A stretch of DNA of 64,000 nt from Pycnopodia helianthoides (taxonomy: Eukaryota > Echinodermata > Asteroidea > Forcipulatida > Asteriidae). The position numbers and the translations under genes are program-made. The stretch spans positions 9,439,195-9,503,194 of the forward strand of contig CM063249.1 of assembly GCA_032158295.1 (NCBI GenBank), written 5' to 3'. The notes beneath the pieces were generated by a model, which ran no database searches, was not told where the DNA came from, and worked only from the letters and a program-made list of their open reading frames with translations. Below are positions 38,101 through 50,726 of the stretch, piece after piece; position 1 is the first letter of the stretch; every line of letters starts with the position of its first letter.

Positions 38101-39264
38101 ATCCCGGTGTTCTACCGCACTATTCTCCAGCACTAAAAACCTTGTTGACATTCGACGTGCAGCTTTAACCCTGGCACGATCGACAAAGCGCTTTATTCCA
38201 GGCTTATAAAAGCTTTAACTTTGTTGTCTTCAATTTCCCGTTCCCTGACTGCTGGAAAAATACATCATCATGACTCAAAAAGCCCCAAATTGAATCTGGA
38301 ATTCTACTGAGGCAAGCACTTTTAGCAAGTCAAGCCGGACCACAAACATTGTTACAAACGCTGTGTCTGTTTAAAGATGCAAGATCTTGTCCGTTCAAGA
38401 GAAATTCAGGCAGCGGTGAAAAATAAGGTACACTTTTTTTAAGGGGACAAGGGAGAGGTACTTTTTTTTCGAGGGGGCACTTCTGGCAATTAAAAGTGTA
38501 GTTCGTGTTTGCATTTTTCTTAAACAAGCCTCTTTTCAGGGCCCTTGTTAGGCCGTTTACCGTTTATGAGATAAGGGTGGAGGTAAGAATAAATAGCCTA
38601 ACATTGTGACTGTAAATATCCATCTATTTTTATTTTCGAGGTACACAGCATAAAAGCTTATAAAAATGCAACATTTTATTGTTGTAATTTTTAACCTCGG
38701 GGGAACACGGGGAGGGGGGGGGGCAGGGACAGCAATGTGGGGGGGGGCATAGTTACACCACTGAATTCAGAGCAATGTGTTTCTTTGGTCATTTGGATAT
38801 TGTAATAACGGATTGAGTGAATCCATTATAACGGATTGGAAATTATTTTTGTCGGTGGCGCTAATGAGCTTTCGTAGTTATGTGAATTATTATTTCACTG
38901 GTTGGTTAAAACGAAAAAGTCTCGGCTTAAATTCACGAGTTAAAGACGTCAAAGGGGTGCTATAGGCAATGATTATTGGCAGTGTTCTGGCTGGTTCTGG
39001 CAGGGGGTAAAGGTGACACTGAGTGATTCGTAGCAATCCACCATCGCTATTTACCGGAACGCGTATAGCATCTCGTTTCGTCAGCCTCGTTTACAGACAG
39101 AACGGTTGAGAGTAAAGACATCCAAATTCGTCTTAATCAGATTTGGTCTCTCTAAGTGAGGGAGCTCTGTTTTGCTCGGCTCCTACTTTAGTCTCAAGGC
39201 CTGAGTCCGAATCAAGCAACTTCGACTATACGGCGACGGCCGTTGGCTGCATAAAAACCTCCCA

Positions 39265-39820
39265 GGGCCCAATTTCACAGAGCTTCTTATTAAGCAGAAA
39301 ATATTGGTTAACATTTTTCTGCTAAGCAAAACTCAGCAGGATACCAGTTACATTTTGTACATGTAAAATTGTATTTTAGCCGGTAACCCTATTTTGGTAA
39401 TCACAATTTTGTTGTGCTTCGCAACTTTTTATGCTTAAAAGAACGTTACAGAATTGGTAAGAAAAAAACTTGTAAAAAATACTTTTTGGTCACAGATTTA
39501 CATAAAACTTACACGGTCTAATGATGATGGTAGAAAACATCCCTTGAAATATTTCTGTCTGAATTGCCATATTTGATGAGAAATGGATAAACTGATTTTC
39601 CGATTGGAGTTTATCGCTCAGTGAGCGTTTTATTCATTTGTTAGTAATCAGTTTTTCACTATTTTCTCGTGACCCAGGTTGCCGATCGATCTCAAACTTC
39701 TACAGGTTTGTCAGTTTATGTATATGGTGGATTACATAAAGTGCTTACACTGCCAGCAACTGTTTTGTTAGCAAAACCAATTCTGTAATGTTCCTTTAAA
39801 CAGCTCTATGAAATTGGGAC
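39265..39820. mobile_element. Palindromic MITE family A, split by a nested TTAA MITE
   Basis: The left part (39,265-39,434) and right part (39,800-39,820, CAGCTCTATGAAATTGGGAC) make one family-A element. The 365-base element at 39,435-39,799 sits between them at a TTAA site. Confidence 0.85.
39435..39799 (+). mobile_element. TTAA-flanked MITE family B, copy 2
   Basis: TTAAAAGAACGTTACAGAAT to ATTCTGTAATGTTCCTTTAA. It is about 90% like copy 1 over most of its length, and sits in a family-A element. Confidence 0.85.
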
Positions 39821-41570
39821 CAGGTCAGAAATGGAATCTGTGTCAAAATTACCCCGAAATGGGTCAACTGAGTTAGAATTTGAGTTAAAATCCCTTGAAA
39901 AAATACAGTTTGCCGGGTCAGCCTGACCTAGCAATGGACTGGTTAAAACTGACCTGGGAGTTCTTAGAAACGGCAACGATGAAGTTGCCTTTTTGGCGAT
40001 ACGGCCACAGCACTGCCAAGGTTTGTCAATTCAATTCGGTCATGGCCACAGCTTCGAAAGACGGTCAAAACAAATCCCTCGAAGACAAATGATACTTCGT
40101 TGTTTTTCCTGTTCATAGTTACTCCTAAAAGGATGTCCTTTAAAGTAGATTGAAGGGCACATTTAATGTTGTTTCTGTATGAAGCGTGGCTACAAAGTCT
40201 TCGCTACTAAATGGCTGTAGACGCTACCTTTGTCATATTTTAATGTCTACAAGTAAAATCATCCTTCTGATATGGTAAACTATCATCACGTCCCTTCTGG
40301 CCTCGATTTCGTTACAATTATTTTTAAAGGCAAAAAGCAGTAAACAAGACGTGGGCTGTGATGAAATTGTCTCCACTCCATTAGCGGTGTTTGTTATTCG
40401 CGTAAGCCTTTCCTAAAGACGACTGTCTCTTTAAAGCTTGGCACAGTTGATTCTATCACGACCAATTCAGGTACCCAAAGTACGACGACATCCCCAACAC
40501 AGATCCCCAACCATCAAATGCCTCTCCCCATCACAAATTAAATGCACTAAATGGATCACCTATACGTGGGATGAGTTAACATATGGACAGTGTAATTGTA
40601 ACAGTCATCGTGTGGCTTGAGAAAGAGGGACGGATGGGGGAAAGAACGTGACAAATGGACAAGCAAGTAGCCAACTTCCAGCAATCTTTAAAGGGATGGT
40701 ATATAACCACTGCAAAAGTACACTCCATTCTAAATTCTCTACCTTTTGTGAAACACACCTTGATAACAAGGACAGTACTTTTAAAAGTGTATTTATTTTT
40801 TCTTTGAAGAGTACATCTCATCTCATATCAAGAGCTTCATCCACGAAGGCCTACATTGGCTATTGGAAAAGTACATTTTGTAGCTTCAGTGGGACACGAG
40901 GGAATTGGTTTTGTCAGATTAAACTTGCTCCAATCCTCTGGTTTTCAGGATGCAAGTTTAAAGCGGCGGAGCATTATTGGTTTTTCGTAGAGCGCATCAT
41001 TGAAGGGTGCTCCCTTTGATTATATAAGAGCTCTTCCAATGTTTAGTTGTCCACTTTAATTTCCTCCCATACTCCTTCCCCCCCTCTAAGCCATGCATAA
41101 AGGCACATAAATGGGATTTGTCTTTAATGGGTCAAACAATAATGTTAATCATCTCCAAAGTAGGTCAAGTTTGAGCTCTTGCGGTTTTTATGCCTGTATA
41201 TTAAAAAGGGGAACCCTTTTTTTCTCGAACACTAAGTAAGTATACGAGACTTCTTTAATAATTGAAGTAGAATTACGGATGTGAATGGCGCATGGTTTTA
41301 GTTGAATCTCTTTGGATTCCAAGACGGCTTGATTGAGCTTTTTCTTCTTCTCCCCGGAACATCTGAATCTATCTCTGCTCTCAGACACTTAAAGACAGAG
41401 TGCAAACCACCAACTAATTGCCTTGCAAGGATGTAAATTTATCACTAGAGTGTAGTACTGCCTGTTTTAATCCTATACTGAGTGGCAAAGGTGCGGGTCA
41501 GGCATGGCTCTGATAGGGGTCTTATAAGGGTCTTGGAAGGGTCCTAGATCACCCAACAAATACAAAAGAA

Positions 41571-41665
41571 TATAATAATAATAACAACTAGTTCTTACAT
41601 AAAGTGGTTAGACTGTTGGACTTGCAATCACAAGGTTGTGGGTTCGAATCCTTTACCAAGCTAAC
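41571..41665. repeat. Rearranged S2 SINE (inverted tail fused to head)
   Basis: The left part (ATAATAATAACAACTAGTTC) is the reverse complement of the S2 tail. It runs directly into a forward tRNA-like head with B box GGTTCGAATCC. This suggests a head-to-tail inversion or two abutting insertions. Confidence 0.55.
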
Positions 41666-41852
41666 CGCTGATTTCACAATGACTTGAATAAGTATTGTTG
41701 TCTAGTTACTGAATCACAATTTCTTGATTTGTGCAATTCTTAATCATAGACAATAAACCAATGTTTTGTATGAGCGAGATTGGCTGTTGCCAGCTTGGGG
41801 TTTATATCCCTTTGTGGGAGTTTGCTGGGTTCCCCTTGTTGGGAAGATCATC

Positions 41853-41931
41853 TAAACAAACCAAACAAACAAACAAACAAACAAACAAACAAACAAAACA
41901 AACAAAAAAACAAAAACAAACAAACAAACAA
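41853..41931. repeat. (CAAA)n microsatellite
   Basis: A run of CAAA/ACAA units with a few A-rich interruptions. Confidence 0.95.
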
Positions 41932-42210
41932 TGCACTTAAATGAGTGCCCTGGTCATTGGGCAAATAACATTCCTGTAATCTTTCTCAGCTCTCCCTGGG
42001 TAGTATTCTCTACTTCATTCGTTTGTATTTATGTAACAGTTTGGATGAAAGTGTCATTAAATTACTGTGACAATACAGAGTTATATTATGCTTTTATTCA
42101 CTGCTGTCCCCATTTTGAGGCTCTAAATGAAAAAATGGGTGACCGTGCAAGTGGCGGATAAAGCTCCACAGGCTTTATCAAATACTATATCAACCTTGAC
42201 CCTTGCAGAT

Positions 42211-42333
42211 ACCCTGGTGAAGAGAAGCAATTGTATTGCTTAGGAAGTGTCACGACCGGGATTCGAACCCACAACCGGATGACATAACCACACAACTTTA
42301 GTTTGGTGCACTAGAACGCTCACCACGACCAGC
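42211..42333 (-). repeat. tRNA-derived SINE, family S2, reverse copy
   Basis: The minus strand reads a tRNA-like head, GGTTCGAATCCCGGTC, then GACACTT and ATTGCTTCTCTTCACCAGGG. This matches the forward copy at 43.3-43.6 kb. Confidence 0.75.
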
Positions 42334-43340
42334 TTCATGATGGTCAAATGAACACGCGACTATAGACCAGTCACACTCAATCCAATTTTGGGCAATACAC
42401 CCAAAATAATGATGGACCTCAGAAACAATGCTCTCATGCTATCATTTTGGTCTTGCAAGATAATCAAGAAAAAAACAAGAATCAGGTTACCTCCTGATTT
42501 GTTTACTTGATTCAAGGAAGAAAGGCAAAAAAAATATGGTCTAAAAGTAAAAGGTCCTTGAAAGTGGGAAATGTGTGTCTTTGTTCATGATTTGAATGTC
42601 CTTAAAACAGAATATGACAATACATGTAGCATTTGTAGGTTCTTGAAGTTGACCTTAAAAGCTGGGGCATTACAAGTGTGTGGCATTTCACACATGATTG
42701 TCAAATGAAATTCACAGTACTTGCAAGTATCCCCAAAAAACATAAATAAATTTGCACAAATCTTCCTCCAATTAAGGTAGTGGCTATAAAACACTGTATA
42801 TAGTCTGTGTAATAATGGAGTATACCACAATGATGAATGCTTTAAGTGCTTATCAATCTACACTGGCTTATTATTGCATTGGTGCTCACGTTATCATCAT
42901 CCATAAGAAATAACCGAGTTGACATTCTACCCTCTATATAAGATTATCCCCCACCCCTACCTAATTCACGACAGGAACACCATCATTTCTCTTCAGAAAT
43001 ACAATCACCATCATGAATCAATGAACACTTTATAGCTCAACCCCAACAATGATTCAATTTGTCACAATTTGGTCGCCCGTCTTCTGCTTTTATACGAGGT
43101 GATGTTTTTAGACCAGGCCACGGCTCGTTGTGTACGAACCTTGGGTAGTGAGCAAAGCTATTAATTGGGTGACCGTGTTAGCATGGAACGTTCAGCTATT
43201 TATCACTTTGTACCGAGTGGGAATGAATTAATCTCAATGTGTACCGGGGAAAGGTATTAGGTTGGCTTTGTGACCTCCCACAGGAGTGTATTTTTAAAGC
43301 AAAGTTTCATCCAATGCAGAAGAGCAAAGATACAGTAATG

Positions 43341-43649
43341 TGCCATGGCGAGCGGTTGAGAGCATCGGATTCAAGTTCTGGTGGTTGAGTCATCGGGGAG
43401 GTGGGTTCGAATCCCGGTCATGACACTTTGTGTCATTGAGCAAGATGCTTTACTATAATTGCTTCTCTTCACCCAGGGGTATAAATGGGTACCTGTGAGG
43501 GTAGAGATTGGTATTGTGTTTGAAAAAGCCTTCGGAGTGCCACGGTAGCTCGGGTCTGTATACTCCCCCAGGGCACTAATGTAAAGCGCATTGATACATT
43601 ATTGTAAAATGCACTATATAAGAACTAGTTATTATCATTATTATTAATA
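43341..43649 (+). repeat. tRNA-derived SINE, family S2, near full-length copy
   Basis: The best copy in the window. B box GGTTCGAATCC lies at 43,404-43,414. The body contains GACACTTTGTGTCATTGAGC and TAAATGGGTACCTGTGAGGG. The tail TAAAGCGCATTGATACATTA ends in a simple TTATTAT run. The tail alone is also found near 8,920. Confidence 0.8.
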
Positions 43650-44144
43650 TGAAAGATCCATAAGATCAACTGTCTCAAGATGGTGGGATACAAATATTAT
43701 GAGAAGCTGTCCTAATAGCCAATGTGCAAAAGCGCCATCTTAAAAAATACACCCCAAGGCGTTTTGGGAAACCGAGTACAGCTAAAAAATAAATCAAGCT
43801 GCCAAGATGGACGCCATGCTGTAGGTTACATGTAACTACGCCAGGTTTTGCTTTTATAGTCGTGTTACACATTGCTTGAAAATCAGCAAGGCGCTGTTGC
43901 TGGGTACTCAGATTTTACCCAAAAATCCTTTGCACACTGAAGTTGAAGGGCAATATACCTGTGTCTCCTTCATTATTGAAATGAGTCATTAACAAGTGAT
44001 TGTTTTCATCACTACAATCAAATCTTCAGTGATGTAACAAAGAAAATTTACAATCAAATCACTTGGTTTGTCAAATGACACCTTGCAAAAATACGGTCAG
44101 CTAGCATTTCAATTTTTGTAATTGTAAAATGACTCCTTCCACTC

Positions 44145-44481
44145 TTAAAGGTATTGTACACTTTTGGTAACAGCTCAAAATCAGTGTCCACATTTTTGTG
44201 ATTAACAATGCATGAACAAACAAACCTGTGAAGGTTTGAGCTCAATTGGTCATCGTGGTCACGAGAAAATAGTGAAAAGAGATCTTATGTTTTCTGTTTT
44301 TTCAAATTATCGCGCGTGATAATTACTATTGTTTTACTCGTTTCTCAGAAACGATAGCATTTTAGGCAGAAATATTTGAAGGAACCCTTTCTACCATTAC
44401 TTACTTTAAATCATGTAAGTTATGTGTGAATCTGTGAAGATTTTGTTTTTCGATCTTACCAATAGTGTACAGGGCCTTTAA
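44145..44481 (+). mobile_element. TTAA-flanked MITE family H
   Basis: TTAAAGGTATTGTACACTTT to ACAGGGCCTTTAA, 337 bp. It contains the shared core GTTTGAGCTCAATTGGTCAT and TCACGAGAAAATAGTGAAAA. Confidence 0.8.
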
Positions 44482-44616
44482 AGAGAGAAACGCCAACCAT
44501 TACACCATAACACCCGAGAGTCCTCAAATCCACTAGGCGTTACCTCCCACTTTCTGTTGATTCATTGCCACTCCCCTTTTCCCTCCCCCTTTGCTATGAA
44601 TATCCTTGACAACCTT

Positions 44617-45010
44617 AAAGCACATGGACAACATCATCAAAGAACAGTACCCCTACTTTATGTGACCTAACATATACATGAAATAACAACCCTGTGAAAG
44701 TGGTCATAGGAGTTAAAAGAAAATACTGGGGAAAAAAACCTTTTATTTGTTTTTACTGTTTGCAAACATCGAATTTAGGACTCACGAGATCAAAACTTAT
44801 GTTTGACTCATTTCGCACAAACGTTAGCATTTCAAACTTAAAATAGCCCGAATATACACACAAAGCAATTGCAAGCTGAGATATGACGTTTTTGTACAGC
44901 GCATTTTCATGCATTTTCGCAAAAGTGAGATACAACGTTTTTGCACTGCTATTTAGTTTAGCCATGCACTCAAAGTAAAGAGAAAACTCTCCAAGTCTTG
45001 ATTGAAAACT
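44617..45010. mobile_element. TTAA-type MITE family G, degenerate copy
   Basis: CTTAAAGCACATGGACAACA start. The interior GCAAACATCGAATTTAGGAC matches the element at 47.8-48.5 kb. The right end is not clear. Confidence 0.5.
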
Positions 45011-45463
45011 CACAAAATATAATTTATTGGTACTATTTTAATAAAACACGAAGTGGACAGTAGTTTCAAAATAGTGGCTAATATTCAACTCAAAATATTT
45101 ACGAGCTCATTATCTGAAAAATAAAATGCAATAGTTGTAATAATGTAAATTGTATCCACATCAAATTATAAAGGGGATATGTGGTTAAATTAAAAATGGA
45201 AAACAAAATGAACTTATTGGAACTTTGATCTGTCTAAAACTTTGAGTAACTTTCACTTGTATAGAAAATATATCGTGAGTTGAATTTCTGCACCATTTTC
45301 ATTGTATCTGTAATTGAAAATATACTGGCAATGAAACATAAAAATCATCAACTTGGCATTAAAATGTATAAATCATTTGTAAATAAAAGATATGACTTGT
45401 AAACACTTAGTGTTCATTTTTGTTTAAAAGCACTTGCACAACATTGGTATGTCAAAGACCAAA

Positions 45464-45589
45464 ACCCTGTTTCATAAAGCGCTAAGATTGGTCTGATGTG
45501 AGATGTCACAATCACATTACAAATCACCATGGCAATACTGACACCTCATCTTAAAATGAATCTTAGTGCTCTATGAAAATCGAGCCCAG
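45464..45589. mobile_element. Palindromic element D, uninterrupted copy
   Basis: CCCTGTTTCATAAAGCGCTA to GCTCTATGAAAATCGAGCCC, about 126 bp, sharing CACATTACAAATCACCATGG-like interior with the 35.6-kb copy. Confidence 0.6.
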
Positions 45590-45591
45590 TA

Positions 45592-45806
45592 ACAGTATTT
45601 CACATGAACCAGCATAATACATTAAATAATGATCTGTAAATATCTAGGCTCAATTGGTCGTTGGAGTCATAAGGAAATAGTGAAAATACCTTCACTGTTT
45701 TCACTGTTTTTAGAGCATGGAGTTTTGGTCAAAACTAATTGTTTCACTCATTTCTGTAAACATTTATTTTGTCCAATCTTGCTAATGTTGTGAACGTCCT
45801 TTAAAT
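45592..45806. mobile_element. Degenerate TTAA-type MITE
   Basis: Shares GGCTCAATTGGTCGTTGGAG, GGAAATAGTGAAAATACC and a right end of GAACGTCCTTTAAA with its neighbours. The left end is lost next to element D. Confidence 0.5.
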
Positions 45807-45927
45807 GTTTTGGTTTATAGCAAATATAGGAGTAAAAATATATAGTTTAGTAAAATAATCACCGTCACACCCATTGCTTAAGGAATAAATGAATTAAAAT
45901 TCACTAGTTTGAGGCTCCTCATAAACC

Positions 45928-46055
45928 AGTGGGGCGCCACTTGCAACAATGTCAACTTTATGGAATGTTGGCTGGCAACCTGCATCTGCTAAGCAATATT
46001 TTGTCTGTGCTAAGCATGTTTTGTTATGCTTGCAGGCTTTTTGAAACAGGGCCCT
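45928..46055. mobile_element. Palindromic MITE family A, 3' fragment
   Basis: Carries GGAATGTTGGCTGGCAACC, TAAGCAATATTTTGTCTGTG and an end of TTGAAACAGGGCCC. It resembles the copy at 22.4 kb more than the others. The left third is missing. Confidence 0.65.
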
Positions 46056-46253
46056 GATCCTTACATGAGTGTCTGTATTTATTATTGTATAATATAAGCA
46101 TAAAAAAGATGGCTTTATGATGAAGGCATTTAAATAAAAGTTTATCATCTAATGCTACATGGAGAAGCAACCAAAACTGAATATACTTAACTTTAATAAT
46201 TTATTCCAAATCAGTTGGATCGTCCATTCATGAACAAGTAACTGGACAACATT

Positions 46254-46446
46254 GGGAGACTCTTGACGACGCTAGGTGGAAGCATGACCAGGTAACTCCA
46301 TTGTTCCTGAAAGTGTGCGCATGCTCAGAAGTACGTAGACAACAGACGTATATCTAGTAAGTCTGCTGCCACCTAGCATGGAAGTCTCCCGTTATAGCTA
46401 CGATTTATCTAGTAAGTCTGCTGCCACCTAGCGTTCTAAGTCTCCC
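46254..46446. mobile_element. TIR element with a duplicated right end
   Basis: The left end GGGAGACTCTTGACGACGCT, then AGGTGG, is inverted at the right (CCACCTAGCGTTCTAAGTCT). The right arm occurs twice: 46,352-46,391 and 46,407-46,446, each starting ATCTAGTAAGTCTGCTGCCA. Confidence 0.7.
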
Positions 46447-47160
46447 GATGTAAAATACGATCATCTTTATGTTCACATTTTTCTAGATCTGTTTTCTGAA
46501 CTTACAGTTAACAATGACTGAAATGAACAGCGTCTACGTTTTCTTGTGTCAGCGGATTTTAACAATAATGAAATCAAGGATTGATAAACTGAAAACACCA
46601 TCACTCATAATGATAAATAAAGGCAACGCAAATCTTTGACGAATTATCCATCTTTACCCAGCAGGCGCAAAAGCACATTCATTTGTGCATGAAAAAAACT
46701 CCTTTGGGGTGAGGTGGGAATAATGAGGACCCCCCCCCCCTGGTTATGCCACGTTTACCCAGGATTGCTATCTGGTTATATATACAAAAACCAAAATCAA
46801 ATATAATACAAATACCTAAGATCTTAAAATAATATAACATAGTCAATAGAAAAAAGAAAGAAACAAAATCTAAATTTATCTTTTTGAACAAATCAGTTTT
46901 TTAAAAGATGTCAAACAAAATGCTTATTTATATATATTATTTAAAAACACAAGTAAATCAATATACTCAAAAGCAAACCTCATTCTAAAACTACTGTTGA
47001 AGTTGTGACACATTTTGAGTTGTTGATTCTGCCCAGTTACATGTCATTAAATTTCCTTCCTCTTTTTATCTCAACAAGAAAACAAAACAAAAATCAACAA
47101 GCCCAAAACAACAACATAAAATCACATCTTACCACCAAACCGGACATGCCAGACAATACG

Positions 47161-47495
47161 TAAAGGTATACAGGATTGGTAGAGCTGGAAAAATAGTCAA
47201 AGACAGTGTTCATGTTTTGTGCGATCAATGAAATAACAAACCTGTAAAAATTTTGGCTTAATCCACAGTGTGAGTCAGGAGAAATAAGTGAAAAACCGTG
47301 CCAATTAAAAGCATGTAAACACATTGACCGAAATCAGCTGTTGTGGTTCTTTTGGGTTTATACGTACAGTTTTCTTATGTATGACTTAATTTTAGAGGGA
47401 ATTATTTCACAGAAAAATGATTCTATTGTATGAACTTCAAGTCAGTACTTTCAATGAAGATTTTTATCCTTACCAATCCTGTATAATATCTTTAA
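47161..47495 (+). mobile_element. TTAA-type MITE family I
   Basis: TAAAGGTATACAGGATTGGT at the left, ACCAATCCTGTATAATATCT then TTAA at the right: an imperfect inverted repeat of about 20 bases. It carries the shared core (GTGAGTCAGGAGAAATAAGT). Confidence 0.75.
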
Positions 47496-47774
47496 GAAGC
47501 ACTGCTTAACGTTTCATCACTTGAAAAAGGGGTAGTTTTCTTTGAAACTTAAAAAAACGTAGAAAGGTGATCTTATCACAATGCATCGATCTTTCCAGCT
47601 GACATATTTTTTGTTTATCAAAGAATCAAGAGCTCTTGCGATAGTTCAAACTGTGTAACATTCTCACACTGTGAGCACCAAGTGACAGAAATATGACTCT
47701 GCCACATTATTCAACAAACAGATCTGGACATTTCTGAAAAAAGCTTCTAAGGGCTTGTACAATCTCTGACAAGT

Positions 47775-48495
47775 AATCTTGATGTCAAGCACATGGACAA
47801 CATAAGACTAGTCATCTGCACTTGATGTGACCAAATATATACACGAAATAACAAACCTGTGAAAGGCAGGATACACTTTTGGCAATTGTCAAAGACTAGT
47901 ATCCTCACTTTGTGTATCCCAACATGTGCATAAAATAACAGACCTGTGAAAATTTGGCTCAATTGGTCATCGAAGTTGCAAGAAAACAATGAAAGAAAAA
48001 ACACCCTTGTTGCATAGAATTGTGTGCTTTCAGATGCCTGAAAAAGTCTTCATGCCTGAAGCCTTTTTCAGATTCAAATATTTTAGTGAGAAATTACCTC
48101 TTTCTCAAAAACGTACATCACTTCAGAGGAGTCGATTTCTCACAATGTTTTATACAATCAGCAGCTCTCAGTTGCTCTTTACCGAGTAAGTTTTTGTGAT
48201 AATGTATTTCTTGAGTAATTACCAAAAATAATCCACTGCCTTTAAGGTCAATCAGTCACGAGATAATAGTAGAAAATCCCTTAAATATTTTCAACTGTTT
48301 TCAAACATCGAATCTTAGACTCCATAAAACAAAACTAATTGTTTTACTCAATACTGAAAAATAAAATAAAAAAGCATTTCAAGCAAAACTATTTCAGGGG
48401 GGAAGTTTTCCCAACCATCTTTATACCATGTAAGTTATGTGCGAATCTGTGAACATTTAGCTTTTCAATCTTACCAATGTGCACACCCCTTTAAA
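47775..48495. mobile_element. TTAA-type MITE family G, carrying a nested family E
   Basis: The left half (to about 47,872) resembles the 44.6-kb copy (GCACATGGACAACAT). The right half (48,246-48,495) resumes with GGTCAATCAGTCACGAGATA and ends CACACCCCTTTAAAG. Confidence 0.6.
47873..48245 (+). mobile_element. TTAA-flanked MITE family E, copy 2
   Basis: Starts AAAGGCAGGATACACTTTTG and ends CCACTGCCTTTAA. It is nested in a larger G-type element (about 47,775-48,495), whose halves resume on each side. Confidence 0.75.
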
Positions 48496-49073
48496 GAAAG
48501 ATTTAGCAGGATGCTAAGGCCTTGTGCATCTATGTCACAGATCACACACATGCTTTTAAAACTAACATTTTGGTGATCACGTCCAAGCATGGAGGTAGAA
48601 CTACCTCCATGGTCCAAGTAAGAAAAGTACATGAGGTTGATATTTAACACAAATATTTGACAAATTTGAGTGTGAACTTTATCATTTCCAGAAACTGACA
48701 ACTATTAGGGGACCTTTGTCCCCTATTGAATGCTCGTGCCAAGCTTACTTTTGAGTCAACAAGGGAGACTTTATTTTGTCAAAACATCTCAACATGTATG
48801 TCAGCCTGCTAAGATAGTTTCTTGTAGTGATTGGCTCAATATTGCATCTTCGCGTCGTGCGTCAGCTTATTGTATCAGTTACACGCGACTCAAATACGCA
48901 CTGGTGATCACCCAAAAGACTGCACTGGTCGATGACGTCATGTGCACAAAGGTCTATGAGATAATTAACTGTCTCTTCTATCTTTGAAAACAATCCAACA
49001 AATTTGTGAAAATGCTTGTATGAGTTTCCATAAATACATGGTAAACTTTGCAATGTCACCATTGTACAAATAT

Positions 49074-49223
49074 AACATGGTTCAAGGGTGGACAGTCGAT
49101 ATTAGCTCCCGAGGTATTAGAAGTTGACAAACTAGTTCTTGAGGCGAAGCCAAGGAAACTAGTTTGTCAATTTCAATACAGTGTAGAGCTGATATCGCCT
49201 GTCCACTTGAAATAAACCATGTT
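49074..49223. repeat. Long inverted repeat (hairpin)
   Basis: Nested complementary pairs: AACATGGTTCAAG with CTTGAAATAAACCATGTT, GTGGACAG with CTGTCCAC, and TTGACAAACTAGTT with AACTAGTTTGTCAA around a short loop at about 49,140-49,155. Likely a MITE. Confidence 0.75.
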
Positions 49224-49273
49224 ATTTTTTGTATTATTCTCTAGTTCAGCATCATTCGGCTCGGGAACACATA

Positions 49274-49425
49274 GGCCCTTTTCGAATCCATGGCTTCGGC
49301 TCCGGATTGGGCTTCAGGCCCAGTTTTCTTGTCTGAAACCCTGACCGCATAGCATGCGTAAGTTAAAATAATTGAGGGAGCCTAGCTAGCCTGAGCCGAT
49401 TTTGGCCGTGAATTCGAAAAGGGCC
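49274..49425. mobile_element. Short TIR element Q
   Basis: Perfect 14-base ends GGCCCTTTTCGAAT and ATTCGAAAAGGGCC, 152 bp, non-coding. Confidence 0.75.
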
Positions 49426-50726
49426 ATAGATTAACATTTTGCGTGTGCCACCATCTTTTCATGAGTATGTAGCTAGCGATGTCATGGTATTATCAGCGGA
49501 GTGGGCACTGTAGAACAAAGGAACACAAAAGGAACAATGCTGTCCTCACATTGGAATCCTTTGTAATTTTGTATCCTCACATTCTATGGAGAGTGTTAAG
49601 TTAGAGGGACAAAGGGAAGTCCTCACAATGAGCAAGTTCGGGTGGCGACTAAACTTGACTAGACCGACTAGACTAACCAGAAACCATAGAGCACAGGGAG
49701 ATTGACTATATCGAACCATGCACTGGAGCATGGTCGACTATGGTCAATTCGAGAGGTACGTAACAGTTTGGTCCCATTATGGCTCTGGTCAAGTCTAGTT
49801 GCCCACCCGAACTTGCTCATTGATAGCAATAAATTGATGTGTGTTCGTGTGGTGTGTATACTACACCTGTGCGACAGTTCCATGATTGCTTTGTAAAGCG
49901 CATGTGCAGTAGACTACTGCACATGTGACGGGCTACTATGCATGCATTATTTGCCCTGTGTGTGAAAACTGGCGCAAGCACTTGGTAAACAGCAGAAATA
50001 GCATCCGGCACACGATGGTAAATGGACCAGGGAGAGTTCGGCTCTCGATCATGAAATGTATGAGGTATAGTAATATCAAATACTAAATACATGACAGGAT
50101 CTAAACAATATTTTCATAGAAATGACAGCCTGTTAGAAAGAAATATACACCAGACTAACTTATTTTCATAACAAATTTGAAATCAAGTAACCAACAGATT
50201 ATGATATTTCTCTTATCAATCACAAAACCTGTATGTCTCTAAATCAAATCAACATTAGAGACAAACACTTCAGAACAGTGAGAGCCGGTGTGACCTTAAA
50301 CAAACTTTTCCAGGTCACAAATCAATCAAATCGCACGTCAGCAAAAGGAAGAAAAAGGTAACAGCTGGCGTGAATCGAACATAAAGTGATTGGTCTCATT
50401 TACACATGACAATGACTAAAGCAGGTATCTGTGTATCTTCGTGGTAATTTCCCACACAAATTTTCAAAATAATTCTTGGTTGGACAGTCGTCAGTTTTTC
50501 CTTTTAACTTTTGTTCAGGAAATAAATTGTCATAACATTTAGACAGAAGATCAGGGGTTCAAGTCCAGTCAAAGGACACTTTTGGGATTCAGTGCACAAG
50601 CGCCCAATTAAGAAGCAAGACCTGTCTTTAGCCCTGGCGGCCTTTCACTTTCCTATTATACTGTGTACAGCACAGAGGAAGAGTCCTATTTAGTGCTAGA
50701 CCAGTCTTCAGTCTAAAAACACATCA

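Larger units (their letters stand above)
37511..44144. other. Intergenic interval rich in repeats
   Basis: Holds the hammerhead-like remnant (38.06 kb), G-rich runs (38.70-38.75 kb), nested MITEs (39.27-39.82 kb), a microsatellite and S2 SINEs. Between 39,830 and 41,500 there is no repeat I recognise and no convincing exon. Confidence 0.5.
48496..50726. other. Interval 3' of the membrane-protein exon
   Basis: Contains the hairpin (49.07 kb) and TIR element Q (49.27 kb). No polyadenylation signal in the minus-strand sense was identified close after the stop at 50,727. Confidence 0.4.
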
